A DNA stretch of 64,000 nt from an uncultured Candidatus Nitrosopumilus sp. (GCA_951812655.1 OX638319.1:186001-250000), one strand, 5' to 3'. Positions 42,428-51,703 are shown, counted from the stretch's first letter. Notes: generated by a model from the letters alone, not told the origin. Made by a program: numbers and translations.

Positions 42428-43083
42428 GTTCAAATCATACAGAAGATAAATTTGCCAGTCCCATACTCTCTTCAGATCATACAAGGCGAGATGACAAACA
42501 ATCTGACATGCTAAAATTTTCCGACATGTCCCACTTTTGCACCGTCTCGGTGATTGATGTGGTGAATTCTACTCAAACAACGGCCAAAATTCCTCCTTCC
42601 AAGTTGGGAGAATTCTATTCAATCTTCCTCAACTCCGTTGCAAACATTGTTAAAGAAAACGGAGGCGTCGTCGTGAAAAATATCTGTGACTCTTTGCTGT
42701 ATTATTTTGCGGTAAGCAGTACAACGAATAGCTGTATGGACGATTCATTCCGGTGCAATCTTCGTATCCTTGAAAAAAGAGACGAAATCAACGACTGTCT
42801 TGTTGAAAAAGGACTCCCGAAGCTAAGCTACAGAATCAGCAGTGACTATGGGAAAGTCTTCGTTGCAATGTCTGCAATTTCATCAATTGATGACATATTT
42901 GGGCCTGCAGTCAACATGTGTGCAAAAATCAACCATGTGGGAGAATCCAATAGGTTCTTCATAGGTCATGATCTTTACGTTCATGCTAAATCTGTTGTAG
43001 GATACAAATTCGATGAAATTGATAATGAGAAATACGGCATACCTAAATTCAACTATCCTGTGTACTATGTAGACAACTCTTAG
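42424..43083 (+). CDS. Class III nucleotide cyclase-like protein (module A)
   Basis: A 219-residue soluble protein with a class III cyclase homology domain. The two metal aspartates are D45 (SVIDVVNST) and D89 (KNICDSLLYYF, where GD is usual). The later segment IDDIFGPAVNMCAKIN keeps Asn164 but has Lys168 where the transition-state Arg is expected. It may be a weak or altered cyclase, or a nucleotide sensor. Paralogue of 45135-45791, about half its residues matching by eye. Confidence 0.8.
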   Translation: MSSNHTEDKFASPILSSDHTRRDDKQSDMLKFSDMSHFCTVSVIDVVNSTQTTAKIPPSKLGEFYSIFLNSVANIVKENGGVVVKNICDSLLYYFAVSSTTNSCMDDSFRCNLRILEKRDEINDCLVEKGLPKLSYRISSDYGKVFVAMSAISSIDDIFGPAVNMCAKINHVGESNRFFIGHDLYVHAKSVVGYKFDEIDNEKYGIPKFNYPVYYVDNS

Positions 43084-43318
43084 TGATTACAAATCAATTT
43101 AATTTCACAATTCTGGTATGGATTACGTAAACCACCTTGATACTCTGTTCTATCATCTCAAAATCACTTGCAACCTTTTCTCATGCTGATTTGTATACGT
43201 GGCATTCATCAGATGTTGTTTTCATTTGTGATACTGTGCCGTGATTTTATTAATCTGAAAAACATTCTTACAATGGATGCTGGATCTTATGTGCGGACTA
43301 AGACGATAGATCTTCCAC

Positions 43319-43486
43319 ATGCCTGATAGTCTTTTAGCCAATGTCCTGCTCCAAGGATTAGACAACCTGGCCCAGCTTCCATCAATTATCAAATCCGATA
43401 TTGTGCATTCTGATAAATATCTCATGGAATTGAAAAAATCTTATGAAAAATATCTGCAAAAACTGTGGAAAAGAAATTCAAAATGA
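43319..43486 (+). CDS. Small helical hypothetical protein, 55 aa
   Basis: An ORF of 56 codons, MPDSLLANVLLQGLDNLAQ and onward, ending KLWKRNSK. It is amphipathic and basic at the C-terminus. It overlaps the next small ORF by 44 bp in another frame, so either one is false or they are overlapping genes. Confidence 0.42.
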   Translation: MPDSLLANVLLQGLDNLAQLPSIIKSDIVHSDKYLMELKKSYEKYLQKLWKRNSK

Positions 43487-43583
43487 GAATATGCCTCATT
43501 GTTCTGACAGGTGCATATTTGAGAACATTAAAAAAAGCAAGAAGTTTGGAAATCCTGAAAATCCTCCTAGCTATTCACAATGA
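43443..43583 (+). CDS. Small zinc-binding protein, 46 aa
   Basis: A 47-codon ORF, MKNICKNCGKEIQNENMPHC and onward. Cysteines in CKNC and PHCSDRC form a C4-type zinc site, as in many short thaumarchaeal zinc-ribbon proteins. The C-terminal tail is polar. Overlaps the preceding ORF; the cysteine pattern makes this the stronger of the two. Confidence 0.62.
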   Translation: MKNICKNCGKEIQNENMPHCSDRCIFENIKKSKKFGNPENPPSYSQ

Positions 43584-43709
43584 TCGTGTTGGAAAATATT
43601 GTCATTTTGGGCAATAGAACTTTGTAGTCCATAATGGCAGAATAAAATAAAACAAATTCCACGAAACATCTTTTCTTTGGGGATTAAAAATATGCGCTAT
43701 GTTCAAAGA

Positions 43710-44234
43710 TCAACCTGAAATGTTTGCAATTATTTCAATTTTTTCGGTACCTGCATGGAAGAAAACATTCACATCATTTCCGTCAATATGGGCATCATCC
43801 CATTCTTCACCATCTACTATGACCATGAATGCATCTTCGATGTTCGGAGACAGATTCAAAATCACTTTACCCTCTTCCTGGGCATCAATCAGTACGGTGA
43901 CTGTGTCTGAATTTCTATCTACCTGAGTATCCACTAGCTGCGCGCCGTTCATGGACTGGATTGAAACCCATGATGCATAGACGGGCGAAGATTCTGAGTG
44001 GGATGCTGATCTTATATCTGAGGTGTTTGATACATTTTTTATTTTATAACACAGTTGATCTCCGCATACTATCCCCTTCGTATCTGAACCGTATTTTGGG
44101 TTGAATGTGCCATTGGCTTTCTTAAAGGCCTCTGCCTCTGGAAGCATACCAGTTCCAGTAACTATGGCCATCGTTGCAAGAATTGCAATCATGAAGGAAA
44201 CGGAAAATACATGTTTCACAATCTCAAATTGCAT
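43710..44234 (-). CDS. Exported hypothetical protein, 174 aa
   Basis: A signal peptide or anchor (FSVSFMIAILATMAIVTGTG) precedes a beta-rich domain with one CGDQLC disulfide loop and a C-terminal ISG. The frame is open to 44285; ATG 44234 (MQFEIVKHVF) puts the hydrophobic segment in the normal place. It lies between the two receiver-cyclase modules but on the other strand. No family recognised. Confidence 0.68.
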   Translation of the reverse strand: MQFEIVKHVFSVSFMIAILATMAIVTGTGMLPEAEAFKKANGTFNPKYGSDTKGIVCGDQLCYKIKNVSNTSDIRSASHSESSPVYASWVSIQSMNGAQLVDTQVDRNSDTVTVLIDAQEEGKVILNLSPNIEDAFMVIVDGEEWDDAHIDGNDVNVFFHAGTEKIEIIANISG

Positions 44235-44326
44235 TGTCCTTGATTTAAACAGGATAGTGATTATCCCTTTTGCGAAAACAGTCAAAAAATAAATAATAAG
44301 AATAAATTTTCGACTGCTATATAGAG

Positions 44327-44533
44327 ATGGGTTGTAACGGAATTTGTGACAAATTTAGGGCCACAAAGCCAGGCATGGGAGGACGCTATGAAGACGGACA
44401 AAAGAGATGTCAAACGTGTCAGATTTTTCTTTATTGCGAAAGCATCAATTGCCCATGTTATAAAATGCAACTGCGTTTGTCATCACGATACATAAAACTA
44501 AAGGGAAAGAGGATTCCTCCGGCAAGGATATGA
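44327..44533 (+). CDS. Small cysteine-rich thaumarchaeal protein, 68 aa
   Basis: Starts MGCNGICDKFRATKP. Cysteines in GCNGIC, RCQTC and NCPC, with GQKRCQTCQIF and an LR...R tail, match a family common in Thaumarchaeota and probably binding zinc. Similar proteins are often present in several copies per genome; function is not established. A start-proximal AT-rich stretch fits a leaderless promoter. Confidence 0.7.
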   Translation: MGCNGICDKFRATKPGMGGRYEDGQKRCQTCQIFLYCESINCPCYKMQLRLSSRYIKLKGKRIPPARI

Positions 44534-44772
44534 TTTACATCCACAACGCCTTTACAAGAATCAGTTCCTCTTCGTAATCGTCCTTAGGATTGTGAAAATA
44601 TTCTGCTTAAATCAAATATGAATAAAATTAAACGGGTTCTTTTTAGCATGACGTTTAATACAATGAATCTTGGTATTGATATTTTGAAAAATTTACTCTC
44701 AAAAAACATTCATCATTATCGGAGATTTTAAAATAATAATTCATTTTTATTATATTCCTCGAATAGTAACTT

Positions 44773-45138
44773 ATGAAAATATGCATTATTGATGATAATC
44801 TTGACATACTTGAGTTATTGAAAAGCATACTGAAAATAACTGGAAATGATGTGTTTGTTTCAGATAACGGCAAAGATGGACTCTCTTTGATACTAAATGA
44901 AGAATTTGATCTGATAATACTGGACATTATGATGCCTGAATTTAGTGGAATTGATGTGGTGAGGTCTTTGGAAAATCGTGGCAAACTAAAAGACAATCAC
45001 ATATTGTTTCTCACTGCGTCATCCGTATTGGATTCTGACTTGCAAGAATGGATGGACAAGGGTGTGAAAACTTGTTTGAGAAAACCAGTGGAGATCGAAG
45101 AAATTTTTGAGCATATCAGTGAGGTTCGAATGGCATGA
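44773..45138 (+). CDS. Single-domain response regulator (module B)
   Basis: A 121-residue CheY-like receiver with D7, D8, phospho-acceptor D51 (LIILDIMMPEFSG), Thr in ILFLTASS and Lys in LRKPVE. It resembles the module A receiver along its whole length. Its stop overlaps the next gene's start (ATGA). Domain and context suggest phosphorylation-dependent control of the adjoining cyclase-like protein. Confidence 0.9.
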   Translation: MKICIIDDNLDILELLKSILKITGNDVFVSDNGKDGLSLILNEEFDLIILDIMMPEFSGIDVVRSLENRGKLKDNHILFLTASSVLDSDLQEWMDKGVKTCLRKPVEIEEIFEHISEVRMA

Positions 45139-45791
45139 CCAAAAATGACAGTAGTTTGGAACGACCTTTTGTTCAACCTACAAAGAAGCATCAGCAAAAG
45201 GAGGAAATGCAAAAAAGGCATCTGGAATTTTCTGGAAAGTCTCATAACTGTTGTGTATGCGTGGTAGATATTGTGGGATCTACTAAATTAGTCTCAAAAA
45301 TTCCCGTATCCAAAACAAGCGTCTTTTATTCTACGTTTCTTAATTCCATGGCAGATGTCATCGAGAACAATAATGGGAAAATTGTAAAGAGCATAGGAGA
45401 TGCGCTGCTGTTTTATTTTGAAGACTCCCTGGAGAACTATGTCGAAACAACACTGAGATGCGGTTTGGAATTGATTGACTCACGTGATAAAATTAACAGT
45501 ATTCTAAACGAAAACGAACTTCCATCCATTAGTTATAGGGTGAGTAGTGACTATGGGATGGTACTGGTCGGAAGTTCCTCCATCTCTGCGGTGGATGATA
45601 TTTTTGGCTCAGTAGTCAACATGTGTTCGAAGATAAACCCTCTTGGAAATTCCAATGGCATGGTAATCGGAAGTGATTTTTATCTGATGGCAAAATCGCT
45701 TCCCAACTTTCAATTTCATGAAATAAAGAAAAATCCCGCCACCGGGTTAAAAAACAACTATCTCGTATTTGATGTACAGAAAAACAAATAA
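45135..45791 (+). CDS. Class III nucleotide cyclase-like protein (module B)
   Basis: A 218-residue protein with a class III cyclase domain. D45 (VVDIVGST) and D89 (KSIGDALLFYF) supply both metal ligands in canonical context. VDDIFGSVVNMCSKIN keeps Asn162 but has Lys166 instead of the Arg. Of the two paralogues this one is the better candidate for an active adenylate or guanylate cyclase; the Arg-to-Lys change, present in both, may tune activity or substrate. No membrane segment. Confidence 0.82.
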   Translation: MTKNDSSLERPFVQPTKKHQQKEEMQKRHLEFSGKSHNCCVCVVDIVGSTKLVSKIPVSKTSVFYSTFLNSMADVIENNNGKIVKSIGDALLFYFEDSLENYVETTLRCGLELIDSRDKINSILNENELPSISYRVSSDYGMVLVGSSSISAVDDIFGSVVNMCSKINPLGNSNGMVIGSDFYLMAKSLPNFQFHEIKKNPATGLKNNYLVFDVQKNK

Positions 45792-45997
45792 TATGATTTT
45801 GAGATTAAGAATTTAGAACTTTGACGCTTTTTATCACTACGTAATCCTATCTAAGATTATGAAAATGTGATTTTAAAATTAAAAAATATCAAAATAAATT
45901 TTCGTTATGGAGTCCCAAAGATCCAAAGTCTCAGATTCAATTTCACACAGAGTTGCCTGATTTTGGGACAAAAATTGACATGAAAATAAAAAAAGGC

Positions 45998-46312
45998 CTA
46001 GGGTCCTGGTTGAACCAATTCCACTTTTTGCTGTTGTTTGTCGTAGAACTCGTTGATTTCACTTGAAGGAATATTGAATGTGGCAGATACTGTATCGCCT
46101 ACCTTTGCATCACATTCAGATACGACCAAGCTAGTTCCATATTGAGATTCTGCGACACACCCGTCCTCGGTGACTGCAACGACTGTTACGTCTTCGGTTA
46201 CTTCAGTCGGAATCCAGTTCCATGGAGTCACTGTGAAAACTGCGGCGACTGCAAACCCTGCTATCAGCATGGCAATTAATACAGGTCTGGATAGTATTGT
46301 TCCCATAAACAA
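45998..46312 (-). CDS. Membrane-anchored hypothetical protein, 104 aa
   Basis: One N-terminal transmembrane helix (about residues 10-28, PVLIAMLIAGFAVAAVF) and an outer domain of about 70 residues with two cysteines, DGCVAES and SECDAKV. Second ATG at 46306 is an alternative start. No family recognised. Confidence 0.65.
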   Translation of the reverse strand: MFMGTILSRPVLIAMLIAGFAVAAVFTVTPWNWIPTEVTEDVTVVAVTEDGCVAESQYGTSLVVSECDAKVGDTVSATFNIPSSEINEFYDKQQQKVELVQPGP

Positions 46313-46553
46313 ATCAATGAGAATATTTCATATTAACGAAATAGACATTTGCCAATAATGATTTTCAATCATGAAAATTGGGCCCATACTGAATGGTTTT
46401 CACCGGCAGAGATCAGATCATGTGAATAATTTCCAAAACACCTCACAATCCCATATAGGATTGTTTCTCAACCCTTAGGTGGGATCATGTAGATTAGAAT
46501 TTGGTATGCAATGTATACGCACTGGTTATATCAAAAATATGCCTAGTAGCAAT

Positions 46554-46880
46554 ATGCAAGAATTACAACCCACATACAAGATGGAAGATGACACAAAAAA
46601 GGATGCCCTTCTCTCAGTTGTCACAGACAAATATTGCAGATCCATTCTGGAAACCGTCATGGACAAGCCAAAATCCGTGACAGAGATAGCTGCTAAAACA
46701 AGGATCCCAATCAGTACGATATACCGAAGAATCCAGACCCTTCACGACAACAAGCTACTTCACATATCCGGAATGATCAGCGATGACGGTAAGAAGTTCT
46801 TCTTGTACAAGAGCAGAATCAAAGGATTCAAAAGTAAATATGATGACGGCAAGCTGGAAGTTGAGATGATTCTCAATTAG
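46554..46880 (+). CDS. Winged-helix transcription regulator, 108 aa
   Basis: A helix-turn-helix protein: VTEIAAKTRIPISTIYRRIQ is the recognition element, followed by a short wing (ISGMISDDGKKFFLYKS). ArsR-like or general archaeal wHTH. The frame extends to 46479, but a TATA-like GTTATATCAA at about 46523-46532 favours a leaderless start at ATG 46554 (MQELQPTYKMED). ATG 46539 is possible. Confidence 0.78.
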   Translation: MQELQPTYKMEDDTKKDALLSVVTDKYCRSILETVMDKPKSVTEIAAKTRIPISTIYRRIQTLHDNKLLHISGMISDDGKKFFLYKSRIKGFKSKYDDGKLEVEMILN

Positions 46881-46963
46881 TCCTTTTGTCATAATCCCAG
46901 GCATTTTTCATAATATCCATTAGTATTATGAAATTAAATATCGATTTTGGTTTTCACCTTAAT

Positions 46964-47037
46964 GGGGACGTAGGTTAGCTCGGCATACTGCCAGCCTCGG
47001 GTGCTGGAGGTCATGGGTTCGAATCCCATCGTCCCCA
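46964..47037 (+). tRNA. tRNA-Pro (CGG)
   Basis: A 74-nt cloverleaf with acceptor GGGGACG/CGTCCCC and discriminator A. The anticodon stem is CCAGC/GCTGG around the loop CTCGGGT (anticodon CGG), and the T arm is ATGGG/CCCAT with TTCGAAT. CCA is not encoded. A TATA-like TTAAATA about 25 nt upstream may serve as promoter. No intron. Confidence 0.95.
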
Positions 47038-47190
47038 GAGGATTGAATTCTACAATGTTTCAAATCCCTCCCTGATGATTTGTTTTCGTACTTGATTATA
47101 ATGCACGTATTGATAAATTGGGATCTATCCCTGTCTTGATTGTGTGATTATTGATTTTCATAATTGTAAGAAACTGTGGTTGTAGGTGAA

Positions 47191-47216
47191 GTGGGCTCAA
47201 AAAAAATGGAGCCCAC
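47191..47216 (-). terminator. Perfect 8-bp hairpin, possible terminator
   Basis: GTGGGCTC and GAGCCCAC pair across a 10-nt A-rich loop (T-rich on the minus strand). It lies 25 bases downstream of the small minus-strand ORF at 47242-47370, where a 3' end signal would be. It could also be a processing site. Confidence 0.4.
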
Positions 47217-47241
47217 ACATCAGATTGTCACAAAGATTAAT

Positions 47242-47370
47242 CTATGCTGATCCTACTCTGACTGTCAGCTTGGATGATCTGATTTTGCTCCAAGTGCTTG
47301 ACATTCTGTCATAAATCCCATCTACTGTAAGTGAGATTTCTTTTGATTGGTTTTTCATGTTTGATTTCAT
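47242..47370 (-). CDS. Small basic hypothetical protein, 42 aa
   Basis: A 43-codon ORF, MKSNMKNQSKEISLTVDGIY and onward. It is Ser/Lys-rich and basic, without Cys. The hairpin at 47191-47216 lies just downstream, supporting a transcript. The second Met at residue 5 is an alternative start. Confidence 0.42.
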   Translation of the reverse strand: MKSNMKNQSKEISLTVDGIYDRMSSTWSKIRSSKLTVRVGSA

Positions 47371-48107
47371 GATATGTATAGTGCTTTTTTGCTTAAGAGG
47401 TGCACGTAGGACTTATCAATCGTCCATGTTTTTTTATCTCATATTTTTAATTCATACAAAATTAGATTGGATGGACAGCAAGATGAAATCAAACAACACG
47501 AAAGGACATGCCGCCATCCCAGGAATGCAATAGGTGATAATTGGATTTAAGACGTTCTACTTACGGATCATTGATACGTTTGCAAGTTTCCGCCAGACAA
47601 TTCAAAAAAATGCATCAGAACTTAAGACCAAAAACGGCAGTTGTTTGGCGACAGTTCTGACACTTGTTATGTTTCATAACTCAAAATCATATTTAGGAGA
47701 TACTGATGATTTGCATGGACGAATTCTTCGTGTCGGTCACATTGTAAAATAAGAACATCCATATCAGAATGCAAGGATGCCAGTTAGGGACTTTACCTTC
47801 AATTGGCTCTAGAATTTTTAGAGTTTTGAATTTTTCACTTTCATTACTTGACATGTTTCTAACTAAGAGTAGTTGGCACTAATAACACGAATATCAACAG
47901 AGGATAATTCAAGTAAATTCCATGCATGAGAATTTGTTTTCTATTGATTAACGTGAATGACCACGACTACACATTCTAAGGCGAGTCAATCTTTAGAATC
48001 ATGGATAAACGCAGATTGTCCAGAATAAACTCACATTCTTGTTTATTCAACTTCCATTATGCATGTCATGAATCAATCTTTTAATTTGATACGATATACA
48101 AAATAAT
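47371..48107. other. Intergenic region without a convincing gene
   Basis: A frame at 47534-47752 (72 codons, GTG start) shows no family features and I do not call it. A 20-codon ORF from 47471 (MDSKMKSNNTKGH) follows a TATA-like TTTTTAATTC and is possible but unsupported. The rest is AT-rich; an ACGATATACAAA stretch just before 48108 probably holds the PCD promoter. Confidence 0.5.
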
Positions 48108-48386
48108 ATGATGCGGTTATCACAAGCAGACATTGATGAGAGACTGGATGAGATTCAAGGATGGAAAGTCGCAGACGAAAAGCTTCACAAAGAATTCCAA
48201 TTTGACAGTTTCAACCAGGCCTTTGGGTTTATGACCAGGGCAGCCATGGAAATAGAAAAGATGAACCACCATCCAGAGTGGTTTAACGTATACAACAGAA
48301 TCACGATTGATCTGACAACCCATGATGCGGGAGGCATTACAGACAACGACGTCAACCTGGCAAGAATCCTAAACTCCCTGGTCTAG
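48108..48386 (+). CDS. Pterin-4a-carbinolamine dehydratase
   Basis: A 92-residue [23 protein letters not shown] and the later [11 protein letters not shown] match the family's H-H-P...W...H...D active site. It dehydrates 4a-hydroxytetrahydropterin so that the cofactor can be recycled, or acts as a small regulator. A PTPS-type gene follows 68 bp downstream on the same strand, pointing to pterin metabolism. Confidence 0.92.
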   Translation: MMRLSQADIDERLDEIQGWKVADEKLHKEFQFDSFNQAFGFMTRAAMEIEKMNHHPEWFNVYNRITIDLTTHDAGGITDNDVNLARILNSLV

Positions 48387-48454
48387 ACCATATGAGGAAT
48401 TCCAGGCACGAACGTTACAGAATTTATATTATATCCAAAGTCACCTGACTTCAC

Positions 48455-49270
48455 ATGTCATCAAGTCCTACAATTTTAGATTCTGACTTTAGATACATCG
48501 ATAAGAAAGGGAATCTGCTCAAGACCAGGACAGAGCTGACAGTTGCACAGATGCTCACGTTTCTTGAACAGGAATACGAGTACAATCACAAAATGACATT
48601 GAAAAACGGCAACGAGGTCGTCATTGATTTTAAAACAGAAAAAGGCCTAATCGAGGTGATAGACACAGACGAGGACATTGAAAAGTACAAGCAGGTCAAG
48701 GAGGACTTTCCACAGGACAAGGTAATGGCAATAGGACATGCAAAGTATGTCGCACAAATAAAAGAGCTACAGGATATCGTGTTCTATGACAAGACGCCGC
48801 AAACGGGTTCCATATTTTTAGAAGATGCATCTTTTTCGTTTGACTATGCACACATACTTCCACTGGTAGAGAAATGCTCCATATTGCACGGACACACGTC
48901 TTCTGTGATGGTGGAGCTTGTAGGACAGATGAAGGACAACCTTCTTTTGGATTTCGGAGAGGCAAAGAGAATCATCAAGGAAGTTGTAAACGTATTTGAT
49001 CATAAATTTTTCATCAACAAAAAATACCTGAAAAAAGAAGACGACTCACACTATCACATACAGTTTGAGGGACCCAAGGGAATGTTTGAACTGCAGGTTC
49101 CAAAAAACACAACCTACCTCTTGGAGGGAGAAGCTACAGTCGAGAACCTTTCAAGCGAGATTATCAAACTATTGGTTCCAAGAATGCCATCAAACGTAGA
49201 GGCAGTAGGAGTCTACATCTACGAAGGGTACAACAAGGGCTCCCACATCATTTCAAACATACAAAGATAG
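48455..49270 (+). CDS. 6-pyruvoyltetrahydropterin synthase/QueD-family protein
   Basis: A 271-residue protein. The C-terminal about 150 residues match the PTPS/QueD fold: FDYAHILP and ILHGHTSSVMVELVG give the three zinc His, LLLDFGEAKRII the usual next helix, FDHKFF follows, and ENLSSEIIKLL lies near the end. The N-terminal about 120 residues are an extra acidic alpha/beta domain (KVMAIGHAKYVAQIKEL). With PCD beside it, a tetrahydropterin or archaeal pterin role is likelier than queuosine, but this is open. Confidence 0.85.
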   Translation: MSSSPTILDSDFRYIDKKGNLLKTRTELTVAQMLTFLEQEYEYNHKMTLKNGNEVVIDFKTEKGLIEVIDTDEDIEKYKQVKEDFPQDKVMAIGHAKYVAQIKELQDIVFYDKTPQTGSIFLEDASFSFDYAHILPLVEKCSILHGHTSSVMVELVGQMKDNLLLDFGEAKRIIKEVVNVFDHKFFINKKYLKKEDDSHYHIQFEGPKGMFELQVPKNTTYLLEGEATVENLSSEIIKLLVPRMPSNVEAVGVYIYEGYNKGSHIISNIQR

Positions 49271-49281
49271 ATGGTTGAGAA

Positions 49282-51597
49282 ATGGACCCGAAAATTTCTG
49301 AAAAGGCATGGAATCCGGAGCTGGAAAAGAACGTGCTCAAGCGATGGCAAGAAGAAAAGACATATGAGTTCATTCCCCAAGAAGACAACTTTACGATAGA
49401 CACTCCGCCCCCATACCCGTCAGGCAGACCGTGGCACATAGGTGCCGCAGCGCACTATTCGCAAATTGACATGATTGCCCGTACTGCAAGAATGGCAGGA
49501 AAAAACGTCTACTTTCCGATAGGAATAGACAGAAACGGACTGCCAGTGGAGCTGTATACAGAAAAGAAGCACAAGATAAGGATGAGGGAGACAGAAAGGG
49601 GAGAATTTTTGAGCCTGTGCAGGGACGCGTTGGATGATTTGGAGGCAGAGATGATACTCATCATGAAGAGCCTCGGACTGAGCGGTGATTTTGCAAACTA
49701 CTACAGGACAGACTCTGAGGAATACAGAACGCTGACACAGTCCACGTTTATCGACCTGTGGAAAAAGGGGCAGGTGTATCTTGCAAACAGGCCAAACAAC
49801 TATGACTGGGTTTCAGGTACCACCATCGCGGATGCGGAGATCATCTACGAGGAAATTCCCACAAAGCTGGTCTACATGAAATTCAAAATCAAGGATACAA
49901 ACAAAGAGATAATCATTGCAAGTACAAGACCCGAGCTGCTTTGCGCATGCCGAACCATCATCGTAAATTCTGAGGATGAAAGATACACAGAACATATCGG
50001 AAAGAAGATAATCGTTCCGATTACCGGTGCCGAGGTGGAACTGAAGACGCATCATTCTGCAAAACAGGAATTTGGATCAGGTGCAGTGATGGTGTGCAGC
50101 TACGGTGATCAAAACGACGTTGCACTGTTTAGGGAAATGCAACTGGAGGAAATTGTCGCAATTGGGCTAAACGGAAGAATGACTGAAGCCGCAGGAGAGT
50201 ACGCAGGACTCAAACCAAAGCAGGCAAGAACAAAGATCATCGAGGATCTGGAAGCAGGAGGATTTTTGGAAAAGACCGAAGACATCATTCACAGAACACC
50301 GATTTCCGAAAGAAGCAAGATACCAATTGAAATTATTCCGATGGAAGAGTACTATCTCAAGCAAAAAGAGTCAGTATCAAAGATAAAGAAACTAGGTCAG
50401 GAAGTGACGTTTCATCCTGCCATGCACAAGCAGATTCTCATGAACTGGCTTGAATCAATCAACATAGACTGGCCGATTTCAAGAAGGAGGTATTACGGAA
50501 CCGAAATCCCAATCTGGTACTGCAAGAGCTGCTCAGAGCCCCACGTTCCGGAACCGGGAAAATACTACAAACCATGGATGGAAAAGTGCCCCATCAGCAA
50601 ATGTACAAAGTGTGACTCTACTGAATTCGTCGGAGAGGAGAGAACATTTGACACGTGGATGGATTCCAGCGTATCACCACTTTTCGTTTCCAAATTCAAT
50701 CGCGATGACGAATTCTTCAAGAAAGTGTATCCTGCATCAATTAGACCTCAGGCAAAGGACATAGTCAGGACATGGCTATACTATACACTCTTGAGATGTA
50801 AACAAATCACTGGAGAAAAACCATGGTCTGAGGCATGGATAATGGGATACGGCCTGGATGAGAAAGGAATGAAGATGAGCAAGAGCAAGGGTAATGCGAT
50901 TGATCCATTGCCGGTAATTGAGAAATCAGGTGCTGACACGTTCAGATTCTGGAGTGCAAGTGAGATAAACCACGGATATGACTTTAGGTGCAATGAGCAA
51001 AAGATAGAGTCAACCAAGAAATTCCTCAGCAAGCTGTGGAACGTCTCAAGGTTCCTGTCAAGCTTTCCGGTAATTGAGTCAGCCAAGCTGTCCGCATCAG
51101 ACAAGTGGATATTATCAGAGCTTGACAGCCTCGTCAGGGAATGCAAGCGAGGGTATGACGACTATAACTTTTTCATTCCGGCAATAGCAATCAGAGAGTT
51201 TACCTGGAACCTGTTTGCAGCCCATTACATCGAGATGGCAAAGGCGAGGGCATACGGAATAGGATTTACCGATGATGAAAGAGACGGTGCAATATTTACA
51301 TTGCACAAGACGCTGTCAACAATTCTGAAGCTACTTGCGCCGATCACTCCGTTTATCACGGATCATCTGTGGAAAGTTCTGTATTCTGATAAGAGCATCC
51401 ACACAGAAAGTCAGGCGGAGGCAGAGTCTCCGGAAGACCTTACGCTATTCACAAAGGAGATCACAGAGTTTAACTCCAACGTATGGAACGAAAAGAAGGG
51501 CAAGGACCTTTCACTAAAGGACTCAATTGCGATCCCAGTTCCGGAAAGTCTGTCTGAATTCTCAAAGGACTTTGCATCCATGCACAACTTGGAATAA
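49282..51597 (+). CDS. valS: Valyl-tRNA synthetase
   Basis: A 771-residue class I synthetase charging tRNA-Val. The HIGH-type motif is PPPYPSGRPWHIGAAAHYSQ (HIGA at 52-55), KMSKS reads KMSKSKGN near 531, and SGTTIADAEIIYEEIPTKLV is a ValS-like CP1 region. Two CxxC pairs (YCKSC, CTKC) form a zinc site. It lies 12 bp after the PTPS gene and may share its transcript. Length is at the shorter, archaeal end. Confidence 0.94.
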   Translation: MDPKISEKAWNPELEKNVLKRWQEEKTYEFIPQEDNFTIDTPPPYPSGRPWHIGAAAHYSQIDMIARTARMAGKNVYFPIGIDRNGLPVELYTEKKHKIRMRETERGEFLSLCRDALDDLEAEMILIMKSLGLSGDFANYYRTDSEEYRTLTQSTFIDLWKKGQVYLANRPNNYDWVSGTTIADAEIIYEEIPTKLVYMKFKIKDTNKEIIIASTRPELLCACRTIIVNSEDERYTEHIGKKIIVPITGAEVELKTHHSAKQEFGSGAVMVCSYGDQNDVALFREMQLEEIVAIGLNGRMTEAAGEYAGLKPKQARTKIIEDLEAGGFLEKTEDIIHRTPISERSKIPIEIIPMEEYYLKQKESVSKIKKLGQEVTFHPAMHKQILMNWLESINIDWPISRRRYYGTEIPIWYCKSCSEPHVPEPGKYYKPWMEKCPISKCTKCDSTEFVGEERTFDTWMDSSVSPLFVSKFNRDDEFFKKVYPASIRPQAKDIVRTWLYYTLLRCKQITGEKPWSEAWIMGYGLDEKGMKMSKSKGNAIDPLPVIEKSGADTFRFWSASEINHGYDFRCNEQKIESTKKFLSKLWNVSRFLSSFPVIESAKLSASDKWILSELDSLVRECKRGYDDYNFFIPAIAIREFTWNLFAAHYIEMAKARAYGIGFTDDERDGAIFTLHKTLSTILKLLAPITPFITDHLWKVLYSDKSIHTESQAEAESPEDLTLFTKEITEFNSNVWNEKKGKDLSLKDSIAIPVPESLSEFSKDFASMHNLE

Positions 51598-51703
51598 TAA
51601 ATTACAGAGAGAACGCTCTAGAATACGATATTTCATTACAGTTAAGATGATTAATCGATATTTTTGAAAAAACAATTCCTTGATGAAAAGAAAATTTTTG
51701 ACA

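Noticed and set aside
43222-43425. Minus-strand ORF of 67 codons
   Set aside because: Opposite to the more protein-like 55-residue ORF at 43319, without a good start context.
47534-47752. ORF of 72 codons on the plus strand
   Set aside because: GTG start, no recognisable domain, and no promoter context. It probably reflects chance in an open stretch.
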